DNA of 64,000 nt from Dermacentor variabilis (lineage: Eukaryota > Arthropoda > Arachnida > Ixodida > Ixodidae), in the NCBI RefSeq assembly GCF_050947875.1, contig NC_134570.1, forward strand, positions 109,541,787 through 109,605,786. Reading direction: 5' to 3'. The position numbers were made by a program, and so were the translations under genes. The notes under the pieces are model-generated. The model was not told where the DNA came from, did not search any database, and saw only the letters and a list, made by a program, of their open reading frames with translations. Of this stretch, positions 25,150-36,059 are shown piece after piece. Numbering within the stretch: position 1 is the stretch's first letter; every line of letters begins with the position of its first letter.

Positions 25150-25995
25150 CGCGTGTAGAGAGAGAGAGAAAGAAACGTTTATTATATGACACAGTGTCCC
25201 TAGTGAGGCACGGTATCACCCTATAGGTGGGAAGGCTCCTTACTCCAGGAACCCTCTGGCTCCGGCTGCCCTTTTGGCCCTGGCGACGAGTTGTCGTTGG
25301 GCTTCCAGGTCCCCGAGGGTTAGCTTGGCCTCCCACGTTCCGAATATGTGGTTTGCTTCTTGTGCTCGTTTTGCGTCCATTTCTGGTTGCATTTCGCTGC
25401 CTTCCTGCCACGGTCATTCCAGGAGCATGTGTGCCAGAGTGTCGGGTACGTTGCAGAGTGGACAGAGGTAGCCGTGAAGCGTCGCGTATAGGCGATGCAT
25501 TATCGTTCCGTGAGTGTACGTATTACTTTGCAGGCATGTAAGGATCAGGCTTTCTGCTCTGCCGAGTTTAGGGTGCAGTGGAGGGTACACTCGATGCTCG
25601 AGCCTGTAATGTTTCAATATGGCCGAATAGTTGGTGCGTACGGCTTCCACCTCTTCTGTCGCGGGTCGGAGAGCGCGTGGGGAGTCGGGAAACCGGCTGA
25701 CGTGCTCGCGAGCCGCCGCGTGGGCCACTTCGTTTCCCTCTAGTCCCTTGTGTCCGGGTACCCATGTTACGCAGGTGTACGGGAGCGAAGTGCTTCGTCT
25801 TTTTAGTATCTTGAGTGCATCGGCCGAGATGTGACCCCTCAAGAAGTTTCTACAGGCGGCCTGAGAGTCGGTGAATATAACCGCTGCATCTGTGCAAGTG
25901 GTGGTGGCGAGAGCAATTGCCGCTTCTTCAGCCCTTTCCGTGTTGCGTGCCTTGATTGTTGCCGATGCGAGCTTGCAGCCTCGGGAGTCTACGCC
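25150..25995 (-). mobile_element. 5'-truncated RNase H-bearing LINE (family 2), 3' end
   Basis: On the minus strand the copy begins inside RNase H and runs through ERAEEAAIALA, VIFTDSQAACRNF and VTWVPGHKGLEGNEVAHA (about 25900-25700), then a C-terminal segment CPLCNVPDTLAHMLLEWP near 25410-25465. It ends at AATAAACG in front of a (CT)n tail at about 25155-25185. RNase H acidic residues (E, D) and the GHKGLEGNEVAH block are intact. The frame is open from about 25990 to 25414 and runs by accident into the neighbouring satellite upstream, which has created a misleading 284-codon frame. Confidence 0.85.
25414..25990 (-). pseudogene. LINE RNase H / C-terminal fragment
   Basis: The protein fragment carries an RNase H fold: the EEAAIALA helix, the TDSQAA strand-turn, and GHKGLEGNEVAHAAA with the terminal catalytic region. 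It would degrade RNA in the RNA-DNA hybrid during retrotransposition. No RT precedes it, so it is a dead 5' truncation. Codons upstream of about 25990 come from the satellite and do not belong to the gene. Confidence 0.8.
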
Positions 25996-26009
25996 GCTGT
26001 GTAGAAAAA

Positions 26010-26300
26010 AATCCCAAAGATAGCACAATACAGGGCCGACCCGCGACGTAAGTGAAGCAGGCGTTAAACACTCCCAATACTTGAGTCCCCATACGTGGGC
26101 CGATCCCGAATATAGTGCAATGTCGGGCCGACCCACGGTGGAGGTGAAGCAGGCGTTAAGCATTCCCCATACGCGGGCCCGTGCTGAAGATAGTGAAATG
26201 CCGGGCCGACCCGCGGCGGAGGCGCAGTTCGCCATTAAGGGGCCCACATACACAGCTTCGCTGGTCATCCTTCTTCACAGAATGGAAGGGCACTGAGTTA
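26010..26300 (-). repeat. ~77-bp tandem array, second locus (about three units)
   Basis: On the minus strand the leader GATGACCAGCGAAGCTGTGT is followed by three units of the same kind as at 16020-16600, each with GTATGGG and CTGCTTCACCTCC. About 40 bp before the leader also match the sequence before the 16-kb array (ACTCAGTGCCCTTCCA), so the shared unit is larger than the tandem part. Confidence 0.85.
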
Positions 26301-26455
26301 TTTTTTTCATCTCCCTCCGTTTTTCGGTGTGTGCTTTTTTCTTTATCTTTCTGTGCTCCCTTACCCCTTACACAGTACCGGTCAAGAAACTGGATATCCA
26401 TCTTCCGGTTAACATCCATTCCCTTTGCATCTCATTTCTCTCTCTCTCTCTCAAA
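26301..26455 (+). mobile_element. 3' tail of the I-type LINE family (fragment)
   Basis: CTTACCCCTTACACAGTACC, then CCGGTTAACATCC, then a (CT)n tail, in the same order as the 3' UTR at 59160-59285. No coding part is present. Confidence 0.55.
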
Positions 26456-26690
26456 GACGTAAGCTCCTACCGCAATGGGCTTTGCGAGTAGCTTCGAGAA
26501 TTGGACTGTGTTCATAGCGTTTCGTTTGAAAGCGAATAGCTTAATGTGGCTCTTTCAGTCGTTTTCGTGGTTGGTTGGTGGCCAGTAGTAAGTCGGTGGT
26601 GATGGTCAGAATCAACCCTGAAAACGTTTGTTCGTTCTCCTTGCTTTCCCTCTCTCTCTCTCTTTCACTGACTCTGTAGCTCTCTCTGTT
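26456..26690. other. Short non-coding gap
   Basis: Nothing recognised apart from a CT-rich run near 26650. Confidence 0.4.
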
Positions 26691-26786
26691 CGCTCGCTCG
26701 CTCGCTCGTTCGCTCGTTCGTTCGTTCGTTCGTTCGCTCGCTCGCTCGTTCGTTCGTTCGTTCGTTCGCTCGCTCGCTCGCTCGCT

Positions 26787-26817
<31 letters not shown>

Positions 26818-26822
26818 TCGCT

Positions 26823-26853
<31 letters not shown>

Positions 26854-26882
26854 TCGTTCTTTCGCTCGCTCGCTCGCTCGCT

Positions 26883-26913
<31 letters not shown>

Positions 26914-26959
26914 TCGTTCGTTCGTTCGTTCGTTCGTTCGTTCGTTCGTTCGTTCGTTC
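26691..26959. repeat. (TTCG/CTCG)n tetranucleotide microsatellite
   Basis: About 270 bp of alternating blocks of GTTC and GCTC. Blocks switch between T and C in the second position in a regular way, which suggests duplication of multi-unit blocks. It leaves open frames of Arg-Ser-Phe-Val and Asn-Glu-Arg-Thr on opposite strands; both are artefacts. Confidence 0.97.
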
Positions 26960-27240
26960 AAGCGCGATTCGTACAAACTGACGATTTACTGCACAATACT
27001 GTTTCTCTCGTTTGTTGATTTACCCATACCTCCTCTCTTGTAGAAAATTACCTGCTTTTTCTGAAAAGTAATCTACCTACCTCACTTTAGAACTGTGAAG
27101 TGCAAGCTATCCAAGTCGGAACAGATTCATTTTAAACATGCCCAAGAAACGAGAGCACTAAACAAGGAACAATGACTCTGCGGCAACAACCGAGGACATT
27201 ATACACTTTGTGGGAGGTGGGGCGAAGCGGTATACCCGCC
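26960..27240. other. Short non-coding gap
   Basis: Nothing recognised. Confidence 0.4.
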
Positions 27241-28105
27241 ATAGCCACGGTTTAGCCACCAGCCATCGTGCCGCGGGATCTCGGGAGCGACCGATATCGT
27301 GGCGGCTCGGGTCGAGCGCGCATGCAGGTGAGCCGTCATCATCACCAGCTCTGGAGGCGATTCACAGGGCCGCCTTCCTGGTGCGAAGCGCGATTGAAAT
27401 AAAGTAAAATGGTAAGATCCAGGTAAAGGGCTCCAGGTAAAGTGGGCAGATGGTGTCGTCGTTGGTAGCATCGGGTTCACGCGATCCAAGAGAGATGTAC
27501 CAGGCAGCACCGGCAGCGTAGGTTGTGAGCGAGGAGCAGTCACAGTGATGTAGCGTGAAATCACAACCTGCCGCAGGTTCTCGAAGATGTCCGGGCCTGT
27601 AGAAGTTGGAGCTCCGAAAGAAGAGCATCTGGCAGCTCGCGAATAGCGTGGAGATCTAGCGCAAATGTTGACCACTCGCGTTGTTGACGCAAAAGTGATT
27701 CTCGAGATGAAGAAACAAGATGGCATAGCTGCTCCTGTAAAACTTCGGTAGCCCATGCATATGCAGAAGGTGCGAGCACAGCACATCGGAAGGCTCGCCT
27801 GGTGCTGCATGGCGCGAATTCTCGAAATTCGATAGCATCAGGGTTGCGGTGGTTACTCAAGACATCACGAAGGTTGTGCTTGTGGCGTCGCCTTGCCTGC
27901 GATAACGAAATTTGCGCCTAGTGGAGCCGGTGGAAAAGCCACGGTTTATTTGGGCCGGCCAGTCATGGTGCCGCGGTATCTCGGGAGCGGCCGATACCGC
28001 GACCGCTCAGGTCGAGCGCCCACTAGTGTCTTCTTTTTTCGCGCTGCACATTCACGTGAGCCGTCATCGTCACCGGCTCTGGAGACGATTGTCGCGCCGC
28101 TACAA
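27241..28105 (-). mobile_element. Miniature or internally deleted LTR-type element (candidate)
   Basis: Two direct repeats, 27245-27374 and 27940-28100, share GCCACGGTTTA, GTGCCGCGG, ATCTCGGGAGCG.CCGATA, GGTCGAGCGC and GTGAGCCGTCATC. On the minus strand the right repeat starts TGTAGCGGCG and contains AATAAA near its end, as an LTR would. The ~565 bp between holds a minus-strand open frame of about 100 codons (27561-27860) that I cannot assign; it could be the start of a gag gene whose remainder was deleted. No target duplication was found, so the LTR reading is tentative. Confidence 0.45.
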
Positions 28106-29238
28106 CTTCTTCACTGCCATTCCTTGTTTAGGGTCCTCGTTTTTTATGCATCGTTTAAAATTATTAAAATTTTACATGTCATGTTAATTTAGTGCAATGG
28201 TTGTCAACAGGTAAACCAGCGAGATGTTATCAGTAACCCTACAATGGCCTTCCTGGTCAACCATGGAAAATGACCACACGCGAGCAATCTCGCCGACTGC
28301 TATTGCTGGGTGGAGCACGCCTTCAGAGCAACGTATTTCGTAGCTTTATAACGACTGAAATCGCGAACGCTGAGTGCTTTTTAAAGAGCCGTATCTGGGA
28401 CTTCAAAGGGGTATGAAAGGGCGAAAGAAAAAACCCACGCTGTGAATGCAACAAGATGCGGATAAATGTATGAAGCAAGAAAGCAAAATGTTTGGGCCTT
28501 GCAAGTCCGTACCGTAATGACAAGTGCACACGACCAAGCCGAGGGCAGTATACCCCATATATAATCAAGCGGTGCTCGTCGACGGGCGTGACATATGACC
28601 GCGTCTCGTGAGAAGAGGCGATTAAGCTTGCGCCTTTGTCTGAAATCACTTGTGTCGAGTGACGACGGCACATATATATAATATGGCATTTTACGTTGTC
28701 GCGAGAGAGAATGGATTTTGGTAAAGTGTATTCACGCCCACGCTTGCACACTCAGGTATACGCAAGGACGCGCTGAATATTACAACTTTACCAAGTTGAA
28801 ACCAAGCTGTATGACGGCTGCGAAGGGGACTTCTCTGCTGCTTCGAAAGTGCTAAGGAATGAATGTTCCTCACGGGCCGGAGCAAAATGCAAAATTAAAT
28901 TTTTGACACTCTGTACTACGCGCAAATTCCAAATGAGCACAGCATCGAGGTTCGACCAAAAAAAAAATTACCGACGATTACGTTACTTCCTAATGCGAAA
29001 TTTGAGCGCAGCAAATAAGCTGTTTCACCTTTTGGATAGATTGAGGCAAAGAAATCGAGCAACACATGTATGCGCTATCACATAATTTTTTTTTTATTTT
29101 TCACACGTATTCCTTTAACAAAGACTCCACTAACAGTTCTTGACAGTCATGAAGGAAGCTTTGTGGTCGGAGAAATAGACTGATATATGTTCGACTTGGT
29201 ACACCAATGCTTGATTCTCAAAGACGAGATCTATACAA
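28106..29238. other. Gene-poor stretch
   Basis: No gene is recognised. Open frames on the minus strand at 28323-28751 overlap each other and show no family features. Confidence 0.35.
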
Positions 29239-29547
29239 GTGCCTCGCGAGGTTGTCACAGCCGTGGGGGAAGCAGAGGCTAAGCGCCGCCGCCGAGAAGA
29301 CCCTGCCGTTCGCGCCGCCGAAGCGGAGGCTCATCGCCGCCGTCGAGAGCAACCAGCAGTAAGCGAGGCTGAAGCAGAAGCTCATCGCCGCCGCCGAGAA
29401 GACCCTGCAGTTCGCGCCGCCGAAGCGGAGGCTCATCGCCGCCGTCGAGAGCAACCAGCAGTAAGCGGAAGCGGAGGGGGGCGGCGTGTACACCCAGCGG
29501 CAAACGATGGGGGCAGAAGCGCGCGCAGCAAGCGGACAACACGATAA
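29239..29547 (+). pseudogene. Coding-looking fragment with four 17-residue Arg/Glu/Ala repeats
   Basis: The frame reads VPREVVTAVGEAEAKRRRRE and then repeats of the form AEAEAHRRRREDPAVRA alternating with AEAEAHRRRREQPAVSE. The DNA unit is 51 bp, with a 102-bp higher-order pair present twice (about 29268-29472). Strongly charged repeats of this style resemble the STPR-type repeat proteins of arthropods; that is an impression, not a search result. There is no Met start in frame close by: a stop lies just upstream and the first usable codon is GTG at 29239. It is therefore most likely an exon or a decayed copy. Confidence 0.45.
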
Positions 29548-30587
29548 AGGGAGGAGGGAAGAGATAGCAGCGACTGACTGATGCCGCTGACGGCGATAGT
29601 GAGTCAACCCCAGCTATCCGCCACACAAGAACAGGGGGGGGGGGACCCTTTCCTCCTCTTTCTGCATGGCGGCGACGGTGTTCTATGCAGTCACGTTATC
29701 TTGACTCTCTAGCGGCGTCAGCGGCATCCAGCGGTATCAGTCGGTCGCTGCTAGCGCTGGGGGGATGAAAGGGGGGCGGAGCTGGTTACGAGGCCGACGA
29801 CGACGCCGACGACGACGACGACGCGAAACCCAGGAACGGACGCCAAAGAGCTGCGCTCTAAAAAAAGCATAATGAAGTGCTTATCTATACACAGCAACAC
29901 CTCCGAAATAACTTACAGGCTATATCCCGTCCCGTGAGATGACGCCATCACGTGAGATCAGTATCTTAAATAGACCTTCACTTTAGTTTTTCCGTATGTG
30001 TTTAAATGTTATATCGATCAGGGAGCGCGATGCACATCTCCCTTCCGACTACTGCGCTCGTTCACTCGTGCTCATTTCCGCCCAGACACGGCACTTCGCT
30101 ATGCTCATTTATTAATGTCACGTTTGCGCTCAGTAGTTGTCAGTTCTGCCCAGAATGAAACATATAAAGACGCGTCATCAGTGGTGATACCACAAACTAC
30201 AGATTTTCTTTTTTTTTTCGCAGCAGAAGGAATGGTTGAGTCATCTTACGTCAGGAGTGCGAAACAGCTCTGCATTGCGCGATAACTGGGAGCCTTTCGC
30301 CCTGCATACGACGTCATCGCGCCTCTCGCTGATTAAGGTTTCTTTTTTCGCCCTGCCATTGCCGCAGAAGATGCGTACTTCTGAGTTGCGATTTTTGTAA
30401 GGTTCGGAAAGGGAAGCATTATAATATCGCACCCCCCTCCCCCCCTAAACCACGATTCTGGCCAATTACGCAATGGCACGCGAACGGTTCACTTTTCCGA
30501 AACTTTAGAACGTCACACCCTTGTAGGTCCGTCTTTCACAAAGCAGCAGTCAATAAGTACGCTAGAAAGGCTCGCAAGAAAATATAG
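29548..30587. other. Gene-poor stretch with (GAC)n patch
   Basis: No gene is recognised. A GACGAC/GCC trinucleotide patch lies at about 29790-29824, a G run at 29634-29643 and a C run at 30431-30446. Confidence 0.4.
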
Positions 30588-30858
30588 TCACGTTACTGTA
30601 AATATGACAAAAACTACTAAGTCTAATGTAACGGAAGTAGACAGTTGCCGTACACCTTCACTGGGAGTGCGTCTTCGTCGTCGTCGACCTCAGCTTCTGC
30701 AGAAGCGGCAAACCCACTACACAGCAAACTGTTGCGCTCGTGGCATTTCCTCCTTCCAGAAAGCATCATCTCGTTGCTTCAAATGCGAAAAAGAGGGAAA
30801 AAGTACAATGCACATACATGGCAACGCTTATGAAGTTTGTGTAGAAGGAAGTGTCACA
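30588..30858 (-). repeat. 3' LTR of the old gypsy element
   Basis: The minus strand begins TGTGACAC (30858) and ends AACGTGA. It shares with 38040-38203 the blocks ATGACAAAAACTA, GAGTGCGTCTTCGTCGT and CTCAGCTTCTGCAGAAGCGG. Confidence 0.65.
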
Positions 30859-31301
30859 TAAGGGGGATGAAGGCGAGTGGTAATGAGAATGGCCTCATCA
30901 ACGTGAACGGTACGGTTTCGTCCTGGAAACATGGACATTGTCCGTCGGCTTCACATGACGGAATCGCCGAGTCATGTCTTCAGGGAGTACGTAGTTGACC
31001 TCGCTGAGATGACGCAGGACTCTGTAGGGCCCGAAGTTGGCGAATCGGGGTGCGCACCCAAACTTGATCACCGGGCTGGTAAAGAACCTCGTGATGGAGA
31101 GCGTTATACGTCTGGGAGTCTATGCATTGCTGATTCTGTAGTCGCTCGCGTGCAAGCTTGCGAGCTGCGTCTGCGAGCCGGGTAAATTCCTTCACGTCAG
31201 TAGTAATGTCGCATTCCTCGGGTAGGAGCATGGCGCCCTGCATCGTGGTTACCTCATGGCCGTGGGGCAACCTAAAAGGAGCGAACCCAGTAGCTTCTTG
31301 A

Positions 31302-31312
31302 ACAGAAGTGCT
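31302..31312. repeat. 11-bp target site duplication, left copy
   Basis: ACAGAAGTGCT; the right copy is at 31531-31541. It brackets the SINE. Confidence 0.9.
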
Positions 31313-31530
31313 AAAAAAATATTGAATTATGGGGTTTTACGCGCCAAAACCATTTTCTGATTATGAGGCACGCCGTAGTGGAGGACTCCGGAAATTTCGA
31401 CCACCTGGGGTTCTTTAACGCGCACCTAAATCTAAGTACACGGGTGTTTTCGCATTTCGCCCTCATCGAAATGAGGCCGCCGTGGCCGGGATTCGATCCC
31501 GCGACCTCGTGCTCAGCAGCCTAACACCAT
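31313..31530 (-). mobile_element. SINE (Ruka-like) inserted in the gypsy integrase
   Basis: The minus-strand element retains a canonical B box (GGGATCGAATCCC, plus 31490-31502), but the head stops within the tRNA-like part, so the A box is missing. Perfect 11-bp duplications (ACAGAAGTGCT) flank it. The tail at the left edge is AT-rich with seven consecutive A residues on the + strand. It is close in sequence to the copy at 62404. Confidence 0.93.
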
Positions 31531-32299
31531 ACAGAAGTGCTGTATGCGAACGTACCGCAAGGCAGAACATCGTCCCAGTTCTTGTGGTCGCTGTCGACAT
31601 ACATGGAAAACATGTCCGTTGGTCTCAGGATGGCATGCAGTGGCAGTATGCAGTGGCAATGAGCTGTTCCACTAAGCGTCATGACGTTTTGAATCACCTG
31701 TGCTGTGGAAGCTGTACCACGAGCTGTTATGACTACCACTGGTGCACCATGCCGGAGGACGATGTTGTGGATGAAGAAGTGCGCGACGTGACTGGCAGTG
31801 ACTTGCAGAAGGACTCTAGTTTCGCAGTATCACGTCAGACAATCAGTCGCAACCCCGATCCAGCGGTTGACAGCAGAAGACTCAGGTGAAGGCACGAGCA
31901 AATCCATGCCGATCTGTTGAAATGGTTTTGCTGGCGTTGCAACAGGCTTCAAGAAACTGGCGCTGATGCCTCTCGGCGCTGGCAGTCACGGCACGTTTTC
32001 ACGTAATGCTTGAATTCATGGGCGAGCTTAGGCCACTAGTACCATTGGCGAATTCTGGCCAAGCTACGCGCGAGTCCCAGATGGCCTGAAGAGGTCTCAT
32101 CGTGGCAGGCGGACAGAATATCGGTACGCAGAGCGGACGGAAATACAAGATGTCCAGTCGCTGGTGGGTAGAAGTTCTTTTTGTATAACACATTGTTGCA
32201 GAGAAAGAACGAATATAGTGAACGAGTGAATGTCCGTGGTGGATGCGAACTGCGGCCTTTAAGGTAGTCAATAAGTTGCCTGAGTTCTAAATCATCCCT

Positions 32300-33700
32300 C
32301 TATTGTTGAGCTAAGTCGGACATATTGACAGCGCAGAGGAAATTACTGTCGTCATTGATATCGCCTGACACCGTTGCAAGTGGAGCGCGCGAAAGACAGG
32401 CAGCATCAGTGCGCCTTCGGCCAGATTTGTAAACGATTGTTCCGTCAAATTCTTGCTGACGAAGGTTCCACCTGGCGAAACGTCCTGAAGGGTCTTTAAT
32501 GTCTGCTAGCCAACAAAGGGCATGGTGGTCGGTAACCACTCTGAACGGATGGCCGTATAAATATGGCCGAAACTTAGCTATCGCCCAGACGACAGCTGAG
32601 CATTCCTTTTCAGTGTCAGAGTAGTTTGTTTCTGCAGAGGTTAAGGTGCAGCTAGCGTAAGCGATAGCACGTTCAACGCCATCTTGCCACTGCACGAGGA
32701 CTGCACCGACGCCGATGCCGCTAGCATCACTGTGCAATTCAGTGTCGGCATGTTCATCAAAGTATCCAAGTAATGGCGGTGTTTGGATACGCCACTGAAG
32801 CTCGGAGAAGGAGTCTCTCTGCTCCGGACCCCAAACAAACGGGATATCCTCCTTTGTTAAAGGAGTGAGGGATTCTGCGATCTTGGAAAAATTCTCCACA
32901 AAGCGTTTGTAGCATGAGCAGAGGCCAAAGAAGCGGCGCACGTCACGTTTGTTGGCTGGTGGTGGAAATGCGGGAACAGCCATACTCTTTTCTGGGTCTG
33001 GCCGAACGCCTTCATTACTACCAACGTGGCCGAGGAACTACAGTTCCTGATAACCGAAATGGCATTTCTCAGGTTTCAATGACAGGCCTGCAGATAGAAT
33101 TGCAAGTAACATGTGCTGAAGTCGCTGCAAGTGTTCTTCAAATGTCCAAGAAAAAACAACGACGTTGTCTAAATAGACGAGACATGCCGACGAGACACTT
33201 GAGACCTGACAGCACGATGTCCATCATCCTTTGAAAGGTCGCGAGAGCTGGCACCTCAAATTTATACAGAGTTACGAAAGCAGTCTTTTCGCGATCTCGT
33301 TCATCAACTTATATATCTGCCATTATCCGCTGCGTAAATCCATTGAGGAGAAGTATCGGGCATGTCGAAGACGGTCCAGAGAGTCATCAATGCAGGAAAG
33401 TGGGTAGACATCGTTTTTCGCCACCCTGTTCTGTTTGCGGTAATCCACACAAAACCGAAGAGTGCCGTCCTTCTTCTTGACATTTACGACGAGAGACGCC
33501 CATGGGCTGGTTGAGGGTTGAATTACGTCTTCGTCTAGCATTTGCTTCACTTGACAACAAATCGACTCTTGCTCCTTTTGTGACACGCGGTAGGTGTGCC
33601 ACGGGACGTTCGGTAGGGTCCGTTACAATACGGTGTTTGACGATGGAGGTCTGTGTTACTTTTGACCTGGATGCGAAACAATCACTGAACATGCATAAAA
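32300..33700 (-). pseudogene. Gypsy reverse transcriptase / RNase H remnant
   Basis: From right to left: RT fingers (DGTLRFCVDYRKQNRV, about 33475-33428); an RT palm in another frame where the catalytic YLDD reads YLDN (about 33174-33163), the second Asp having changed to Asn; the connection; and RNase H with SDASGIGVGAVL (about 32730), YSDTEKECSAVVWAI (about 32620) and VTDHHALCWL (about 32540). The 227-codon frame 32983-32300 is intact on its own, but the enzyme as a whole is not. Confidence 0.85.
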
Positions 33701-33789
33701 TACTTCGTGTTCGTTATTTCTGTGGGGTTGAGAGCTCAGGATTTACGTCGACTGCACTGACAACCATGGTGTCACTCTTGACGGCTTAT

Positions 33790-35925
33790 TGCATTGGATT
33801 GGAGCAAACATTATTTGTGCCAGGCTGCCAGCAGTTGGGCGCTCGCGCGCCCCGACAAGGGCCTACGTCGCCAACGAGGTGGCCGGTACTCGGCGCAGGT
33901 CACCTCTCGCCGTTGCCCGCTCGCTGGGTTCGTGCCTTTTGAGCGCCTCGAGGACATGCTGGACGGCCCAGAGCTGTTGGTCATGATCGTGCCGCCGAGA
34001 GCAGCGGCGGGATCGTTCTTCAATCTTGCTTCCTCTGGATTTTTGATGTAGTCCCACAAGATGTGCGTGTGGTCTGCCGTCTTATTCTGGCAGACCCTGC
34101 ACTTATCGGTTGGTTATGTCTCGGGGTACGTGCGATGCATCAGTCCCGGGCTCGGTGGCGATCCTGTCTAGAGCTGTCTCAGTAGTACCTCCTCCGCTCG
34201 ACTCAGCCTCGGGTGCGGCGGTGGGAGAGTCCTGCGAGGCAGGCGGTATAGGCCTTCGTGATGTCGTTGTAGTCCGTCATGCGGTCCTTGGCTCTGAACC
34301 ACGTCGGACGGTCTGTCGCTGGGGCACGGTTGGTTAGCGCTCGCACCGTTGCGTGTGCTGTCTCATTGCGGTTCTCATTGCGTTCCGACGTGTTGCCCCG
34401 GTGCGCCGGGAACCACTCGATTCTTACTTTTCTGTCTTGCAGTTTGGCCGCCCGCAGTACGCGCTCGGCCTGCCTGCAGATTTGGGCTTTGGCGAAGTTT
34501 CGCACCCCGTGTCTCGAGTCACATAGCACCATGTGGCAATCTACGTCGGCGATGGCCAGAGCGATGGTCACCTCCTCGGTTTGTTCCGCTCCGGCTCTTC
34601 TCACGCTCGCTGCGGTCCTCGTTGCGCCGGTTGACGCCTCTATGACGACCGTTGCGAAAGCGTTCCTTTGGTATTCGGCTGCGTCCACGTACCGCGCGTG
34701 CTCGTCGTTGGCGTGCAGGTCGATGAGAGCCTTGGCCTTCGCCGCTCTTCTTCCCTTGTTTAACTCGGGATTCATGTTCTTGGATATGGGGTCGATTTTG
34801 GCGCGGCGTCAGACCTCATCGGGGACGGGGAGCTTCATCTCCGCCTCGTTAGAGCGGTCTATTCCCAGGTCGTCCAATATCTTGCTCCCGGCTTTGGTCG
34901 TTGATAGCCGCTCCAGCTGAGAGGTCCGTTGCGCTTCGGCTATTTCTTCGAGCGAGTTGTGTATGCCGAGTTGTAAGAAGTGGGTCGTGCTCGTTGACTC
35001 GAACAGGCCCAGCGCCGTCTTGTACGCTCTTCTGATGATTACGTTGATTCTGTTGCGTTCGTGTTGCAGCCATCTGTGGTAGGCTGCAACGTACGCGACG
35101 TGGCTAGTGATGAAGGATTGGACAAGCCTAATTAGGCTCTGCTCTCACATACCAGCATTCCGGGAAGTGACTCGTTTGAGGTGTCGAACCGCATTGGCCG
35201 CTTTTGCCCTGAGACTGGCGATAGTTTCGCCGTTTCTTCCCTGCTTTTCGATGACCATGCCTAGGATCCTGATTTTGCCAACCCCAGGGATCACGTTGCC
35301 GGATTTGGTTGCGATTCTGATTTTTTCGTATCCGCGTTGTCTAGTCTTGCCTCTGCCGTTGTTGGTAGGTGGGAGTATGAGAAGCTCCGATTTTTTCGAC
35401 GAACATCTCAGTCCCGTGCCTTCCAGATGGTCTTCTATCGCGTCGACGGCGGCTTGCAGCGTGCCCTCGATGTGGGCGTCGCTGCCGCCGGTCACCCGCA
35501 GCGTGATATCGTCCGCGTAGGTGGTGTGCCTGACATCTTCGATGTCCGCGAGCTTCTCGGCCACTCCGATATTACCAGGTTGAACAGCATCGGTGAAATG
35601 ACCGATTCCTGCGGCGTGCCGCTGCTCCCGAGCTTGCGTTCTCTTGCGTTCTCTTGCGTCTGTAGGTCACCTGCTCGTAGCTCGGCGGTCCTGTCCGTGA
35701 GGAAGTCCTGGATGTAGTTGTAGGATATTTCGCCCATGTTGAGCTTGGAAACTTGGGACAGAATCGCCTAGTGCTTCACCTTATCGAAGGTGCTCTGCAG
35801 GTCAAGCCCCAGGATTGCCTTGTCGCGGGCGTCGCCGCCATCATCAATGATTTGGTATTTGAGCTGCAGCATCGCGTCCTACGTGCTTAGGTGATGTCTG
35901 AAGCCGCTGAAGAAAGTTCAGCAAG
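33790..35925 (-). mobile_element. 5'-truncated RNase H-bearing LINE (family 2) nested in the gypsy element
   Basis: On the minus strand the copy starts inside RT at about 35925 (gypsy text stops near LAELSSAAS and LINE text begins FRHHLST). It runs through the RT YADDITL block (about 35520), a long thumb/connection, RNase H (about 34560-34280, with VLCDSRHGVRNFA and IEWFPAHRGN) and the C-terminal CRVCQNK-type segment (about 34100). The frame ends with a stop just left of 33811. Gypsy Gag-PR text lies to the right and gypsy RT text resumes at about 33780, so the LINE interrupted the gypsy polyprotein. Exact junctions and a TSD could not be fixed by eye. Confidence 0.85.
33811..35925 (-). pseudogene. 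LINE ORF2 fragment: RT, RNase H, C-terminal Cys/His
   Basis: The RT catalytic box YADD is intact at about 35518-35507. A few stops and frameshifts break the frame: one is visible upstream of 35737, and another separates 35145 from the RNase H frame at 34775-34203. Compared with the copies at 17607 and 25150 this one has much more of RT, so it is the best representative of family 2 in the window. Confidence 0.8.
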
Positions 35926-36059
35926 CGTAGATCCTATTGCATCCATAATATCTTCAAAGTGAGTATTGGCCGTTCGCTTTGCCAGGTGTTGGTACTAGCC
36001 GCTAAGGTTCGTCACTAAAGACTCAGTCATTCGGCGGTTCTGTTGAATAATGAAGGCCG

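Larger units (their letters stand above)
31000..32270 (-). pseudogene. Gypsy integrase remnant
   Basis: Pieces in different minus-strand frames include a zinc-binding TCRDCQRRE (about 31975-31950), core fragments around GVATDYLTRY (near 31830) and VLRHGAPVVVI (near 31740), and the post-core YQPGDQVWVRTP (about 31075-31040), followed by a chromatin-end-like RVLRHLSEVNYVLPED near 31010. In a working element this protein joins the cDNA to the host chromosome. A SINE separates the core from the C-terminal part and several frameshifts are present. Confidence 0.7.

Noticed and set aside
25990..26268. 284-codon minus-strand frame joining satellite text to a LINE RNase H
   Set aside because: The N-terminal part is translated 77-bp satellite units. 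Only 25414-25990 belongs to a gene family, so the fusion is accidental.
26628..26981. Arg-Ser-Phe and Asn-Glu-Arg-Thr repeat proteins
   Set aside because: They are translations of a tetranucleotide microsatellite on opposite strands.
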